A stretch of DNA of 47,640 nt, from positions 1-47,640 of the forward strand of contig JAJYEP010000003.1 in the NCBI GenBank assembly GCA_021785735.1, in the 5' to 3' direction. Positions 16,770 through 25,208 of the stretch are shown here, in pieces. This DNA is from Thermoplasmata archaeon (GTDB lineage: Archaea > Thermoplasmatota > Thermoplasmata > Thermoplasmatales > Thermoplasmataceae). Position 1 is the first letter of the stretch, and each line of letters begins with the position of its first letter. A program made the translations under genes and the position numbers. The notes under the pieces are model-generated. The model ran no database searches. It worked only from the letters and a program-made list of their open reading frames with translations, and had not been told where the DNA came from.

Positions 16770-17456
16770 ATGAGCTACAGACCACATATGTCAGACGAAG
16801 AGATAGATCTCAGGAAGATGTGGCACGAGAAAGCATATGTGAAAATGGACGAACAGAAAACCATCCGGAGGCAATACCTGGGTAGAAAGCTGGTGGTTCC
16901 GAAAGAGGTCACACCGCCAGCATGGATGAGCAAACTTCTTGGCAAGACCATACTGGAGGATATCAGGGAAATCGACCGGGTATTAGACATGGGCACCGGA
17001 AGTGGAATAAATGCGATACTGGCCGCATCTAAATCGCACGATGTGGTAGCTGCTGATGTGAATCCTTACTGCATCGAGGCGGGTAGAAAGAATGCAAGAA
17101 GAAATGGAGTATATTCTAGGATAAAGTTTATTGTAAGCGACTTGTTTCAGAATGTTGATGGAAAGTTCGACCTGATAATATTTGACCCTCCTTTCAGATG
17201 GTTTGCCCCGAGAGATATCAGGGAAAGGGCTACAGCAGACGAGAATTTTAGATCAATGACAGGGTTCTTCAACGATGTACGGGAATATTTGCAGCCCAAT
17301 GGCAGAATTCTGATCGAGTACGGGGATTCAGGGGACAAGAATTATTTTCTGAGCCTGGTAGATGGGGGAGGCTTTAGGAAAGAGCTAATTAAATACAGAT
17401 ACATTGAACGTTACGGAAGAAAGTGGGGATACTACGTCTGGAAGCTTTTTCCTTGA
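16770..17456 (+). CDS. SAM-dependent methyltransferase (PrmC/RsmC-like)
   Basis: 228 residues from ATG 16770, which lies about 27 bases after a TTTTTAATAAG TATA element. Motif I is VLDMGTGSGINAILAA, followed by the acidic strand DVVAADVNP, YSRIKFIVSDLFQNV, and FDLIIFDPPF, the (N/D)PP(Y/F) motif of enzymes that methylate nitrogen in protein Gln or in RNA/DNA bases. The C-terminal part is a normal Rossmann fold end. The substrate cannot be read: HemK/PrmC release-factor and RsmC-type rRNA methyltransferases are both possible. Confidence 0.7.
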   Translation: MSYRPHMSDEEIDLRKMWHEKAYVKMDEQKTIRRQYLGRKLVVPKEVTPPAWMSKLLGKTILEDIREIDRVLDMGTGSGINAILAASKSHDVVAADVNPYCIEAGRKNARRNGVYSRIKFIVSDLFQNVDGKFDLIIFDPPFRWFAPRDIRERATADENFRSMTGFFNDVREYLQPNGRILIEYGDSGDKNYFLSLVDGGGFRKELIKYRYIERYGRKWGYYVWKLFP

Positions 17457-17535
17457 AATTTCCTCCGTCCCGAAGAGGCCTAGAATCCCTTGTAATGAGT
17501 TACGTGAAAGTGCAACTATATAATTTTCATAAATA

Positions 17536-17602
17536 ACAAAAAACATCTTTGAACAGGGATTCTGCATGATACAATGCTAAAGTTTCCCATGCGAAACTCA
17601 AG
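17536..17602 (+). repeat. repeat B, copy 1
   Basis: 67 bases containing ACAAAAAACAT, TGCATGATACAATGCTAA and CCCATGCGAAAC. It aligns without gaps to 18818-18884 at about 52 of 67 positions. The two copies are direct repeats enclosing the reductase gene (17705-18280). Confidence 0.6.
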
Positions 17603-17704
17603 GCGGATCAAATTCCATAACCTTCAGGGCTGGTTTTCCGTTAATCAATAAAACGTGAACTCGGGCACGACGCAAGTATATATATTCACCTCAAATAGGA
17701 AAGC

Positions 17705-18280
17705 ATGCGGAGAGTGATCCTGGACACCATAATCTCCCTGGACGGTTATTACACGAGTCCAAAGAGTGAAATCGATTGGTTCGAATTTGACAGAGAGGAG
17801 ACTGAATGGTCAAAGCAGATTCTTCGAAGAGTTGACGCGATGCTGTACGGTCGAATCACCTATCAGGAATTCAGTGAATTCTGGCCGAAAGCATCCCCAA
17901 GCCCTGACGGATTCGACTCTGAGATCATTGGACAGCTGAATGGACTTCAGAAGGTGGTGTTCTCCCGCACGCTCCCGAAAGCAAAATGGCATCCTGCAGT
18001 GCTGATACGCGAAAACCCGGTGGACGCTGTTGCCGAGCTTAAAAAAGATCCTGGAAAGGACATGGTGATCGTGGGGAGCGGGACTCTCGTATCTGCACTC
18101 GTAAGGAACGAACTGATCGACGAGTACCGCATCCGGATTCGGCCCATCATCCTGGGTGCGGGCAGGCCCCTCTTCGCAGATGATCAAAAGAGGCACAAAC
18201 TCAAATTGATATCTTCCAGAGCGTTTGGTAACGGTGTGGTTGCACTGCATTATGAACCTGCCCACCAGCCGTCCATATAG
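17705..18280 (+). CDS. RibD C-terminal / dihydrofolate reductase-like protein
   Basis: 191 residues. RRVILDTIISLDGYYTSP, MLYGRITYQEFSEFWP, VVFSRTLP, PGKDMVIVGSGTLVSALV and IRPIILGAGRPLF are the ordered motifs of the RibD_C/DHFR-like fold, which binds NADPH. Stand-alone copies of this size (COG0262) are common and mostly of unknown substrate; the true riboflavin enzyme carries more conserved residues. A GTATATATATTC element about 25-30 bases upstream supports a leaderless start. It is bracketed by the two copies of repeat B, which suggests acquisition as a unit. Confidence 0.75.
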   Translation: MRRVILDTIISLDGYYTSPKSEIDWFEFDREETEWSKQILRRVDAMLYGRITYQEFSEFWPKASPSPDGFDSEIIGQLNGLQKVVFSRTLPKAKWHPAVLIRENPVDAVAELKKDPGKDMVIVGSGTLVSALVRNELIDEYRIRIRPIILGAGRPLFADDQKRHKLKLISSRAFGNGVVALHYEPAHQPSI

Positions 18281-18621
18281 GCTGCCGATGCGCTTTCATG
18301 CTGGAAGAGAGGTTCTCCAGGCGAACTTTTTTCATGGAAGAATTCAAACCTGAGTTCCGCAGTTCAATCTTTTTGAGAATGCATACTTATGTGCTATTTT
18401 ACTTTCTTTTCTGCAGAATTTATGTTCTTTTTGTCCGTGCACCATCAATGAATTTTTTCTGGGTGTGGAATGCTGATCCTGTTGAGGAGATCCAGAACCT
18501 GTTCTGATTCAGACCGGATCATGATGATTACTGATTGAAGAGAAACAGGTGTAAACTTTAATTGCGAAGGAATTCGTACTGTTTCAGAGATTGTAAGTTC
18601 AGTCTTCTTCCCTCATGGATC

Positions 18622-18906
18622 ATGGAAAAACGTACCGAAACAACAATAGAGAGCATACGAAAGTCTCTGAACAGCCTGGATGTTGTTCCGGTTAATGTGG
18701 ATACGAGAAATATATGCATTTCATCGGAGAGCCAGGAAGCCTCTCACATTCTGAAAACACTAGGTCTGCCATATCCCAGAATCCGTGAATGTGCACATAC
18801 ATACCCCCTGATGTTTTACAAAAAACATTGTCATACACGGATTTTGCATGAAACAATGCTAATGTCTGTCATGCGGAAGCCAAGTTTAAATTGTCATACT
18901 CCCTGA
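18622..18906 (+). CDS. doubtful frame, unknown
   Basis: An open frame starting MEKRTETTIESIRKSLNSLD and including SSESQEASHILKTLGLPYPR. The first 60 residues look protein-like, but the last part is a translation of repeat B, so the frame is probably a truncated relic. No family recognised. Confidence 0.2.
   Translation: MEKRTETTIESIRKSLNSLDVVPVNVDTRNICISSESQEASHILKTLGLPYPRIRECAHTYPLMFYKKHCHTRILHETMLMSVMRKPSLNCHTP
18818..18884 (+). repeat. repeat B, copy 2
   Basis: Gapless partner of 17536-17602 (ACAAAAAACAT, TGCATGAAACAATGCTAA, TCATGCGGAAGC). It ends just before the TATA element (AGTTTAAATT) of the antitoxin-like gene at 18919. Confidence 0.6.
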
Positions 18907-18918
18907 TCATAGGAAAGA

Positions 18919-19161
18919 ATGAATAAATCCACAATCCAAATAAGCGATGCCACCAAAATGAGGCTGGAGCTGCTGAAGGCAGCTGGTAGCATGACTTATG
19001 ACAAACTGATAAGAGCCTTATTGAGCCTGATCCCTGAGGGTGATGACGGGGGTAAATACACTGATGAATTCAAAGCATCTCTCCTAGAAAGTTCTCTGGA
19101 TGTAGCGGAAGGCAGAGTTATTTCACTTGACGAATTAAAGAGAAGGCTATCCTTGGATTGA
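18919..19161 (+). CDS. orphan antitoxin-like protein
   Basis: 80 residues. NKSTIQISDATKMRLELLKA is a ribbon-helix-helix-like DNA-binding head; the tail DVAEGRVISLDELKRRLSLD is the C-terminal pattern of antitoxins that wrap a toxin. No toxin gene follows: the next gene is on the other strand and has its own antitoxin. It may act in trans or be what is left of a pair. TATA AGTTTAAATT lies about 30 bases upstream. Confidence 0.55.
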   Translation: MNKSTIQISDATKMRLELLKAAGSMTYDKLIRALLSLIPEGDDGGKYTDEFKASLLESSLDVAEGRVISLDELKRRLSLD

Positions 19162-19233
19162 TCTGTACCCTGACAGTTAGAAAATGTTATAGATCTGTTG
19201 CTGTACTCAAGCGAACAATGCTTCCCGGGGATG

Positions 19234-19632
19234 TCATTCCATTCTGACAACCTTTACACCGGTAAGTTCTGCAGCTTCCGCCTGCTTCCGGTCCGATGTA
19301 ACAAGCTCCCCCTCGTTTTCGAGAGCGAACTGAATGAACATGGCATCGTAGACGGTGATTTCTAACTTTACAGCCAGGATAACAGCTTTGTACAGCAGGG
19401 GAGAATCGTCCGCAATCAGAACAATCGATCTGAGAGATTCCACGATATCCCGCAGGTCCTCGATCGCAATTTCATGTCTCATGGCCTTCTTCCTTAGGGC
19501 ATTACCAGTTTCCAGCAAAGCAAATCCGAGTGTTGTGCCAGTTGTTACGAAATCGCCTGCTTTTTCCCAACCCGGCTCGTGGGAAACGTACCTGACCAGT
19601 ATGGATGAGTCAATGACCTGAATCCCTGTCAT
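19234..19632 (-). CDS. vapC: VapC-type PIN ribonuclease toxin
   Basis: 132 residues. PIN-domain acidic residues sit in QVIDSSILVRYV (Asp8), LLETGNALRKK (Glu), VYDAMFIQFAL (Asp) and VTSDRKQAEAA (Asp). VapC toxins cleave RNA, often initiator tRNA or rRNA loops, when not bound by VapB. Its start overlaps the end of the antitoxin gene upstream by 23 bases, the usual order antitoxin then toxin. All four acidic positions are kept, so it is probably active. Confidence 0.8.
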   Translation of the reverse strand: MTGIQVIDSSILVRYVSHEPGWEKAGDFVTTGTTLGFALLETGNALRKKAMRHEIAIEDLRDIVESLRSIVLIADDSPLLYKAVILAVKLEITVYDAMFIQFALENEGELVTSDRKQAEAAELTGVKVVRME

Positions 19633-19840
19633 CCCTGATACTCCTGGAAGCGAAACCCGGCTCGGATGGCTTAACTCTCTCTCTTATTATGGCATCGAGC
19701 TTCTCCCTTTGCTGAAGGGCATTGAGATCGTGCGTCATTTTTCTCACGTATTCTTTGAGTTTCTCTGGCGGGTTGATACCACTTTCAACGAGCTTTTCGT
19801 AATCTCTGTCATCAATGCGTATACAGATTACCCTGCTCAT
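19610..19840 (-). CDS. vapB: VapB-type antitoxin
   Basis: 76 residues. MSRVICIRIDDRDYEKLVES is the DNA-binding beta strand and helix; the C-terminus is charged (REKLDAIIRERVKPSEPGF), as expected for the toxin-wrapping tail. Directly upstream of and overlapping the PIN toxin. A GTATAC palindrome at 19852-19857 and an A/T-rich TATA region precede the start. Confidence 0.7.
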   Translation of the reverse strand: MSRVICIRIDDRDYEKLVESGINPPEKLKEYVRKMTHDLNALQQREKLDAIIRERVKPSEPGFASRSIRDDRDSGH

Positions 19841-20236
19841 GTTTACGAATAGTATACAAATTATTAATGCCTTTGATCAAACGGCATTACAGCACTTTAA
19901 AAGCCCTATTGACTTGATCCGGCGTTCAACAGATTAAATTTCAAATAACTTTTCTGAACGGTGAAACTTTCATTTCCGTTTTCCCTCACACGAACAGTTT
20001 TGCCTCTCTGTAATGCTCTTTCAAAAAGCAGTTATTGATTTCGAGAATGCGCCGTTACTCCTGAAACTCTGAACTATTCCCCGGAAGATCAGTTGATGCT
20101 TTTAAATTTGGAAATGGTCTGATCAGGGGAAAACCAGAGTACCTTGACGCCACAACGTTTGGTTGGAATCAAAGGATAAACCTAAAAAGAAAACCTGAAA
20201 CATTCCACAAATCCCGGTCAAACGAAGTTCGCAATG
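19841..20236. other. 396-base gap with a protein-like but start-less frame
   Basis: On the plus strand the stretch from about 20103 to 20254 reads KFGNGLIRGKPEYLDATTFG and further to NVDRPVFD then TGA, running into the repeat at 20237. It looks like the end of a lost gene. No start or family could be identified. Confidence 0.3.
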
Positions 20237-20276
20237 TGGATCGGCCGGTATTTGATTGAAGGTATAAGGGAATACT
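20237..20276 (+). repeat. tRNA-Ala-derived repeat R2 (degenerate)
   Basis: TGGATCGGCCGGTATTTGA followed by an arm ending AAGGGAATACT. It aligns with the intact tRNA 3' end (40161-40179) and with the shared arm of the other copies. It marks the left limit of the array I can see with reasonable confidence. Confidence 0.6.
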
Positions 20277-20329
20277 CTGTTTAGAATTCAAAATATTTCA
20301 CAATTCCATTATGAAAAGTAGATCTTTCA

Positions 20330-20710
20330 TTACTGCTTCTGGAGAAATTCTGATCCCGCACGCTTAACTCCAGGTTTATCGTACATATGATCCGAGCTGA
20401 TGATCTCGTCCTCGCAGAGTGAGGCGTGGAATGAGTCGAACAATCCTGCTTTTTCATGTTCTATTGGATGGGCCGCCACAATGGTACAATACTCGCCTGC
20501 ACCGGTCAGCCTGGCAATGAACAGGACGCTGGCAATCATCTCTTCCACATGAACTTCCTTTCTGACTCTAACCAGCGCAAGTTCCACCAGCGTTAGAATG
20601 GACGTGTAAGTTTCTCCTGTATAACTCTCAAGCACCTTTAATGCCCATGAATTCAGCCCATCATCTGAATTGCAAATTGCAACGAGGAATTCTGTATCTG
20701 CGTAAGGCAT
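20330..20710 (-). CDS. PIN-domain protein (VapC-like), antitoxin apparently lost
   Basis: 126 residues. MPYADTEFLVAICN (Asp5), LTLVELALVRVRKE (Glu), GLFDSFHASLC (Asp) and IISSDHMYD (Asp) give the PIN quartet. Upstream in a coupled position a short frame reads MIEEARMDEKARINPDRGAR and then TAA, followed by basic codons leading into the toxin start. That looks like the C-terminal part of an antitoxin cut by a stop. It is either a solo PIN or a pair in decay. Confidence 0.65.
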   Translation of the reverse strand: MPYADTEFLVAICNSDDGLNSWALKVLESYTGETYTSILTLVELALVRVRKEVHVEEMIASVLFIARLTGAGEYCTIVAAHPIEHEKAGLFDSFHASLCEDEIISSDHMYDKPGVKRAGSEFLQKQ

Positions 20711-21091
20711 TTCATCCGCTTTCTCTCTCTTCTTTTTTTACCTTGCTCCTCTGTCCGGGTTGATCCGTGCCTTTTCATCCATTCTTGCTTCCTCGATCAT
20801 TTCTGATCAACGACAGATTTCGAATTGATCAATCTTGCAGAAAACCCTCTCAAATATCCCATCGGGATTCCCGGAGATCCCCAAGCAAATGAATGAACGC
20901 CCAGTGAGGGAAAAACTTGAGTATGGTTTATTGAGTTAGTGCTATCTTTCGCACCGTTTATTTTCCATAAACATGCAAGGATCATTCAATTTTGAATTCA
21001 TGCGAAATCCATTCAGTATTAGTTGCATAATGAATGTGCAGGCATCGTCTTTATCTGGGTGAGCACAAAGCCGAAAATATATCAACGTTCT
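20711..21091. other. 381-base gap with antitoxin-like remnant
   Basis: Minus-strand bases about 20742-20803 encode the short acidic/basic tail mentioned for the PIN gene. The rest is A/T-rich without a convincing frame. Confidence 0.35.
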
Positions 21092-21328
21092 TCAGCGATC
21101 AGTCGCCCTTCCCAGATACACAAATTTTGATTTTACCGTCCTGGACGGATCGGGTTCAGGAATCCTGCAGTCACAGTGCCATTTACAGTCCTCAGTTAGT
21201 ACATGTCCTGCAGGCCAGTGGGGCAGGTTCAGGAGTCTGCTCCGTGTGATATGGTGAAGCCAAACAGAATCTCTCATGGCGATCGAATGCCCACAATTTT
21301 TGCACACGCCAAACTGCAGTCTTGCCAT
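21092..21328 (-). CDS. small zinc-binding protein
   Basis: 78 residues from ATG 21328: MARLQFGVCKNCGHSIAMRD, then VWLHHITRSRL, HWPAGHVLTEDCKWHCDCRI and a short tail. CxxC plus two or three later Cys/His residues form a plausible zinc knuckle; the order 'CKNCG ... W.HH ... CDCR' resembles small archaeal zinc-finger proteins of unknown role. An ATTTATATTCC TATA element lies about 25 bases upstream, which supports the short form against a longer in-frame start. Lies within the segment between repeats R2 and R3. Confidence 0.55.
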   Translation of the reverse strand: MARLQFGVCKNCGHSIAMRDSVWLHHITRSRLLNLPHWPAGHVLTEDCKWHCDCRIPEPDPSRTVKSKFVYLGRATDR

Positions 21329-21571
21329 AATCCAATAAGCAAATTCACAGGAATATAAATTTCTGCCTGTTGGGAGAATCCTTGAAAACGGTTGTTTCTT
21401 AAAAACATGAACCGGTCGATATCTTACTGAGGCATCAAGCGGGTTGTGGAGATCAATACACATGTAGCGTCAGGCTGCCGGATATGAGATTGGCGCTCCG
21501 ATTGAGTCCATCTGGGAAATATCCATAAATTGCGGATTCTATGGATGAACTCCAATTGAGGAAACAGCAGG

Positions 21572-22105
21572 CTACTCCTGCAGCGGGTTCCTGAACCAAG
21601 CCAGAATGGCCTCATTTTCACCCCGGAACATACCGTTTTTTCCTATCCCTCTCTTTCCAAGAGATTTAGTAAACATATAGATCGACTTGTTCTGAAGGGT
21701 CACTTTCATGGGTGGTATAAGGCCTCTGGAATCCCTGAATCTTTTGAAAAATTCATCGTATCCCACCGATATGTCAGTAATGGAATCTCTTTTCACCACG
21801 TAAAGTGGGTCCATATTTGGAGTGTAGAAATGCATAGATCCTCCTGAGATTGATAGATAACCTTCATGTTTATGCAGGGGTTTGCCTATCGGTTGTGACG
21901 TATGGGCAGACACCCATCTTTCCCATGCGCCGATGCTGTCAAACTCATCCGAAAATAGCCACAGAGCTTCCAGTAGAAATCCGGCGGATTTAATGACATT
22001 CTCTATATACCTGCTCCTGGGGACGTCTCCCCTGTCCATATCTATGAGCTTTACTATCTTTTCATCCAGGGATATGCTTATCTTCTGGGCCATTGCTCCC
22101 CTCAT
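21572..22105 (-). CDS. RHH-headed protein with PH-like C-terminal domain
   Basis: About 177 residues. The head AQKISISLDEKIVKLIDMDR with SRYIENVIKSAG is a ribbon-helix-helix DNA-binding domain. The C-terminal half (YVVKRDSITDISVGYDEFFK, PMKVTLQNKSIYMFTKS, NEAILAWFRNP) has the strand-rich pattern of PH/GRAM-like domains. The start is at ATG 22105, about 25 bases after AAGTATTAAT, or at 22093. Function unknown; possibly a regulator that binds a lipid or protein signal (inference). Confidence 0.55.
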   Translation of the reverse strand: MRGAMAQKISISLDEKIVKLIDMDRGDVPRSRYIENVIKSAGFLLEALWLFSDEFDSIGAWERWVSAHTSQPIGKPLHKHEGYLSISGGSMHFYTPNMDPLYVVKRDSITDISVGYDEFFKRFRDSRGLIPPMKVTLQNKSIYMFTKSLGKRGIGKNGMFRGENEAILAWFRNPLQE

Positions 22106-22848
22106 CCAAATTGTATGATTTTCAAGCATTAATACTTTTCCTACTAGTAGGATTGTTCATACTTTCAGGTCACCATTACAGTCAGGCAAAGAAGTCCCAT
22201 AACGTCAGGAGTTAGGCGAGAACCTCAGGAATACCATCTGTTTATGACCAATCGGAAGGATTGAAGGCATGTTTCCGCACTTGCAATAACCCCACACTAG
22301 ACCAATGCTTCCGGCAGATATATGGTTCAGAAATAAGGAAGGATATTATTTTTACCCATGCGTCCAGAGGTCGCTGTAAGCCCCATTAGCACCCTTGGAT
22401 GATAATATTCAAGGAGCTTCTGGTAGCTGGTTGAAGCAGCATGGTGAAACTCGTCTATCACTATGTAATCATAATGGAACGGATCAGTTCAATTGCCGCG
22501 GAAACGATTTTCATGCCGGCATAGCCCACCGGCAGTCCTTCAGTTCCTGTTCATGATCTCCGATACTGTCCAACTAAGGTTCCTGATAAGTTATCGCGCC
22601 TTTGAGTTACTTCCCGGACCCACTCTCCCTGAATTAGTTTTGAGATTGTGTTACATTTTGTATATGGGAACGTTGCGTGATCGCGTTGAAAGGGATCCTT
22701 CAAGGCTGCTGCTAAACTGGCTAACATTACAACAAAAACAGTCGTTCCTTAAAGGTGACGCATAAACCTGCAGGAAGTGTTGCACCCTTTGCCATGGCCC
22801 CTGTAAGGTGTCTGCATGAGAATCCTGTTCCTGTAATAATATCCGTGA
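22106..22848. other. 743-base degraded stretch
   Basis: Apart from the helicase fragment listed separately, frames here are broken. A plus-strand frame at 22493-22765 is not protein-like except for a short MGTLRDRVERDPSR segment. The stretch appears to be a graveyard of accessory genes. Confidence 0.45.
22327..22488 (-). pseudogene. fragment of a superfamily 2 helicase
   Basis: The minus strand reads TDPFHYDYIVIDEFHHAAST, SYQKLLEYYHPRVLMGL and TATSGRMGK. This contains motif II (DEFHH) and motif III (TAT) of DEAD/DEAH helicases, close to the type III-restriction/SSL2-like group, with the usual spacing. It is preceded by a TGA and ends after about 50 residues, so the rest of the gene is gone. 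Confidence 0.65.
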
Positions 22849-24639
22849 TCACTCATATTGGACATTAATGGATTCCAGATCGGATTTCACCTTCTTTCCT
22901 GTTTCTGGGTCCTCGAAGAAAATGTCAGTGCCTTTTATTCCCCGTGTTAGCAATATGTAGTACCTGTTTCTGAGAAGCTCCAAAGCCTTGACCGGGTCAG
23001 TCTTTGATAATCTCTTCAGGGAGTAATGGTTCCCGATTCCGTCTGTTATTGGTTCTCCGTTAACAACCCATCCATTTCTCCAGATAAGGTCCCTCCCCCA
23101 TACCAGCCCAGTGTACAGTGCCTCAAACCCCTGACTACCGTAAACACTGGCACATCTTGATAGTGGATCAATTTTTCCCGACCAGTACCTTGGATACTCA
23201 GTTTTCGGGTCCATTAGCCAGTATATGTCAAGGTCGGTTCCCCTGTAGATATCAAGGTTTGATGCGAGAGGATATCCTATTCTTCTGTTGTCTATGCCTG
23301 TTAGTTCTCTCATATCTCCTTTTGATTCGGTAAAAGCACACATAAGTGCTATCTTCATACCCTGATCGTGAATTTTCCGGAGGTCCCCAAGCATGTCTTT
23401 TATCATATCGAATACTCTTAACCTGTATTCAGAGAACCCCGTTGCTTTTGCACCGTATAACAGATGTCGCACAAACTGCAGGTATGGGACCGGCGATCTG
23501 AAGACGGAGAGGAACTCACGTTTTGTTATGTTTCTGCATGACTTTTCAAAGTTCTCGAAAGTGCCTGCCTCGTCCCCGATCAGTATCTGTTTATCATCAT
23601 AAAAATAGACCTTCACTGTGGATCTGCCCTGGGTGGTTCTGATGACTGACTCCGTCATCCTCTGCGCTTCGTCATAAATGATCAGGTCTATTTTTCCATA
23701 GTTCCGGGCAGGGAAATTCGCCTCGCCTATCCCCGTGCCTTTGCCTGTAGAATAGTAAAGTATTTGTGGAGATAGACTGTACTTTCTATCCTTCGTCTCC
23801 AGTATCTGTTTTAGCGTATTGAGAAGCCTGTTGTTCCTGTATGCCAGGAATACATTGTATCCTTTTAGAAAACTCTCGAGCAGCATATATACTGCAACAA
23901 GGGTCTTTCCAGATCCGCTGCTCCCCTTAACAAGAAACGTTCTATCCTCGTTGCCCTTAACGGCATCCAGCACATCATGGATTAGAAGCGCCTGATTTTC
24001 GGTAAGTCCATAACCTCTTCCAAGCAAAGTTGATGATGCGTTTGAAATAATTTCACTCTTGTTTTGGCTTATCAGTTCAATAAAGTCATCCGATACGTGA
24101 AACTCACCGTTCCTGATCTTATCGACAATAGACTGGCCTTCGGGTCGCCTGAATGCTGCAATCCTGTCCCTTAATTCTCCGAAAGTATGCACGATTTCAC
24201 AGTCTTCAGAAGAGTATGTTCGGTTGTTGTAAAGAAGCAGTGATCCGGAATATTTTATTTCCCGTCCACTGGAATGAAAATAATTGAATTTTGAAACATA
24301 GTTGTTAAGTTGATAGCAGGGATCAAGGCGCAGTTCCCCATCAGCCACGACAACCCTTTCGTCTATTCGTTCAATATTCTTCCATCCCTTTGCCTCAATT
24401 ACCTGCGCAGCATCGGTATCCACTATGACATAGTCTGCCCTTTCAAGGTTGAATATCGGGAATTCAGCAAACGACGGGTAACCGCTTATTATATTGATTA
24501 CCCCTTTTGTAAGCGTTTTCCAGACGCTAACCTGAGAGGCCCCCGGAATCTCGTTTAAATAATCCCTGTATGCGTCAATCAAATCTGCAACGGCTTTTTC
24601 ATCACTTTCGTATTGGTTCAGGAGAAGAGGCAGAGACAC
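22849..24639 (-). CDS. second DUF2075-type nuclease-helicase
   Basis: 596 residues. An N-terminal PD-(D/E)xK-like part has Asp69 in ERADYVIVD and Glu82-Ala-Lys84 in QVIEAKGWKN. The ATPase starts with Walker A GSSGSGKT (239-246), Walker B LIIYDEAQR and a C-terminal CASVYGSQGFEALYTGLVWG plus YYILLTRGIKGTDIFF. The same architecture as the protein at 7454-9370 but only distantly similar, so not a recent copy. Located between repeats R2 and R3. Defence or nucleic-acid processing is inferred from the family. Confidence 0.7.
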   Translation of the reverse strand: MSLPLLLNQYESDEKAVADLIDAYRDYLNEIPGASQVSVWKTLTKGVINIISGYPSFAEFPIFNLERADYVIVDTDAAQVIEAKGWKNIERIDERVVVADGELRLDPCYQLNNYVSKFNYFHSSGREIKYSGSLLLYNNRTYSSEDCEIVHTFGELRDRIAAFRRPEGQSIVDKIRNGEFHVSDDFIELISQNKSEIISNASSTLLGRGYGLTENQALLIHDVLDAVKGNEDRTFLVKGSSGSGKTLVAVYMLLESFLKGYNVFLAYRNNRLLNTLKQILETKDRKYSLSPQILYYSTGKGTGIGEANFPARNYGKIDLIIYDEAQRMTESVIRTTQGRSTVKVYFYDDKQILIGDEAGTFENFEKSCRNITKREFLSVFRSPVPYLQFVRHLLYGAKATGFSEYRLRVFDMIKDMLGDLRKIHDQGMKIALMCAFTESKGDMRELTGIDNRRIGYPLASNLDIYRGTDLDIYWLMDPKTEYPRYWSGKIDPLSRCASVYGSQGFEALYTGLVWGRDLIWRNGWVVNGEPITDGIGNHYSLKRLSKTDPVKALELLRNRYYILLTRGIKGTDIFFEDPETGKKVKSDLESINVQYE

Positions 24640-24900
24640 GATAATGTTAAATTACCATTAGAATAATATGTTTTCGTGGTTTCCTAAAATCTTCCCTTTA
24701 ACAGATATCCTTCATATATTCTGTGAAATCAGTCAATTTTACCCGAATAGTTGTGAAACAAGGTCTGCTTCACCACTGATCTTATACGGGATATCAAGAG
24801 ATTCCTGCGGATACTCTTAACAAGCGGTGGACGTACCCTTACAGATCGTAACATTGTGCCATTGACGCAATATAACGGTTTTTCTCTCTACATAGGTATC
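24640..24900. other. 261-base gap
   Basis: A/T-rich upstream region of the DUF2075 gene, without a convincing frame on either strand. Confidence 0.4.
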
Positions 24901-25080
24901 AGATATGAAGTGAAACAAACAATGTATGAACAGGTGAATGTATTAGAAGAACTGACGAGCGATGATCCAAGTAAACTGTATGAGGTTGACTCCTCAGAAG
25001 AAGCAATGGAATGTAACTTATGCAAATCAAAAAAAGCTATTGATCACTGGAAAGTCCAGAATGGACAGGCCGGAATCTGA
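24901..25080 (+). repeat. long-range repeat unit A, copy 2
   Basis: Partner of 16537-16719. In this copy an open frame runs from 24922: MYEQVNVLEELTSDDPSKLY, EVDSSEEAMECNLCKSKKAI and DHWKVQNGQAGI. The CNLC knuckle and following basic residues look like the N-terminal part of a zinc-finger or transposase protein. The unit's 3' end merges with repeat R3, so the unit may be part of a mobile element whose end is the tRNA-like repeat. Confidence 0.55.
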
Positions 25081-25101
25081 TTAATGTATCAGGCTAACAC
25101 T
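25062..25101 (+). repeat. tRNA-Ala-derived repeat R3 (degenerate)
   Basis: TGGACAGGCCGGAATCTGA followed by TTAATGTATCAGGCTAACACT-like arm. It aligns in register with the consensus, with scattered changes over both parts. Confidence 0.5.
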
Positions 25102-25208
25102 GTTCTGGAATTCTCGAATTTCAGGAGCTGCTGTTCAAGGAGTACATTCAATTTATGCATATTCAAGTCAAAAAGGGGGTAATTGCCGAAAAAATGGTGT
25201 TTCGATGC

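Noticed and set aside
20797-20985. 62-codon minus-strand frame that might be a transposase piece
   Set aside because: No transposase motif could be matched and no copy elsewhere in the window.
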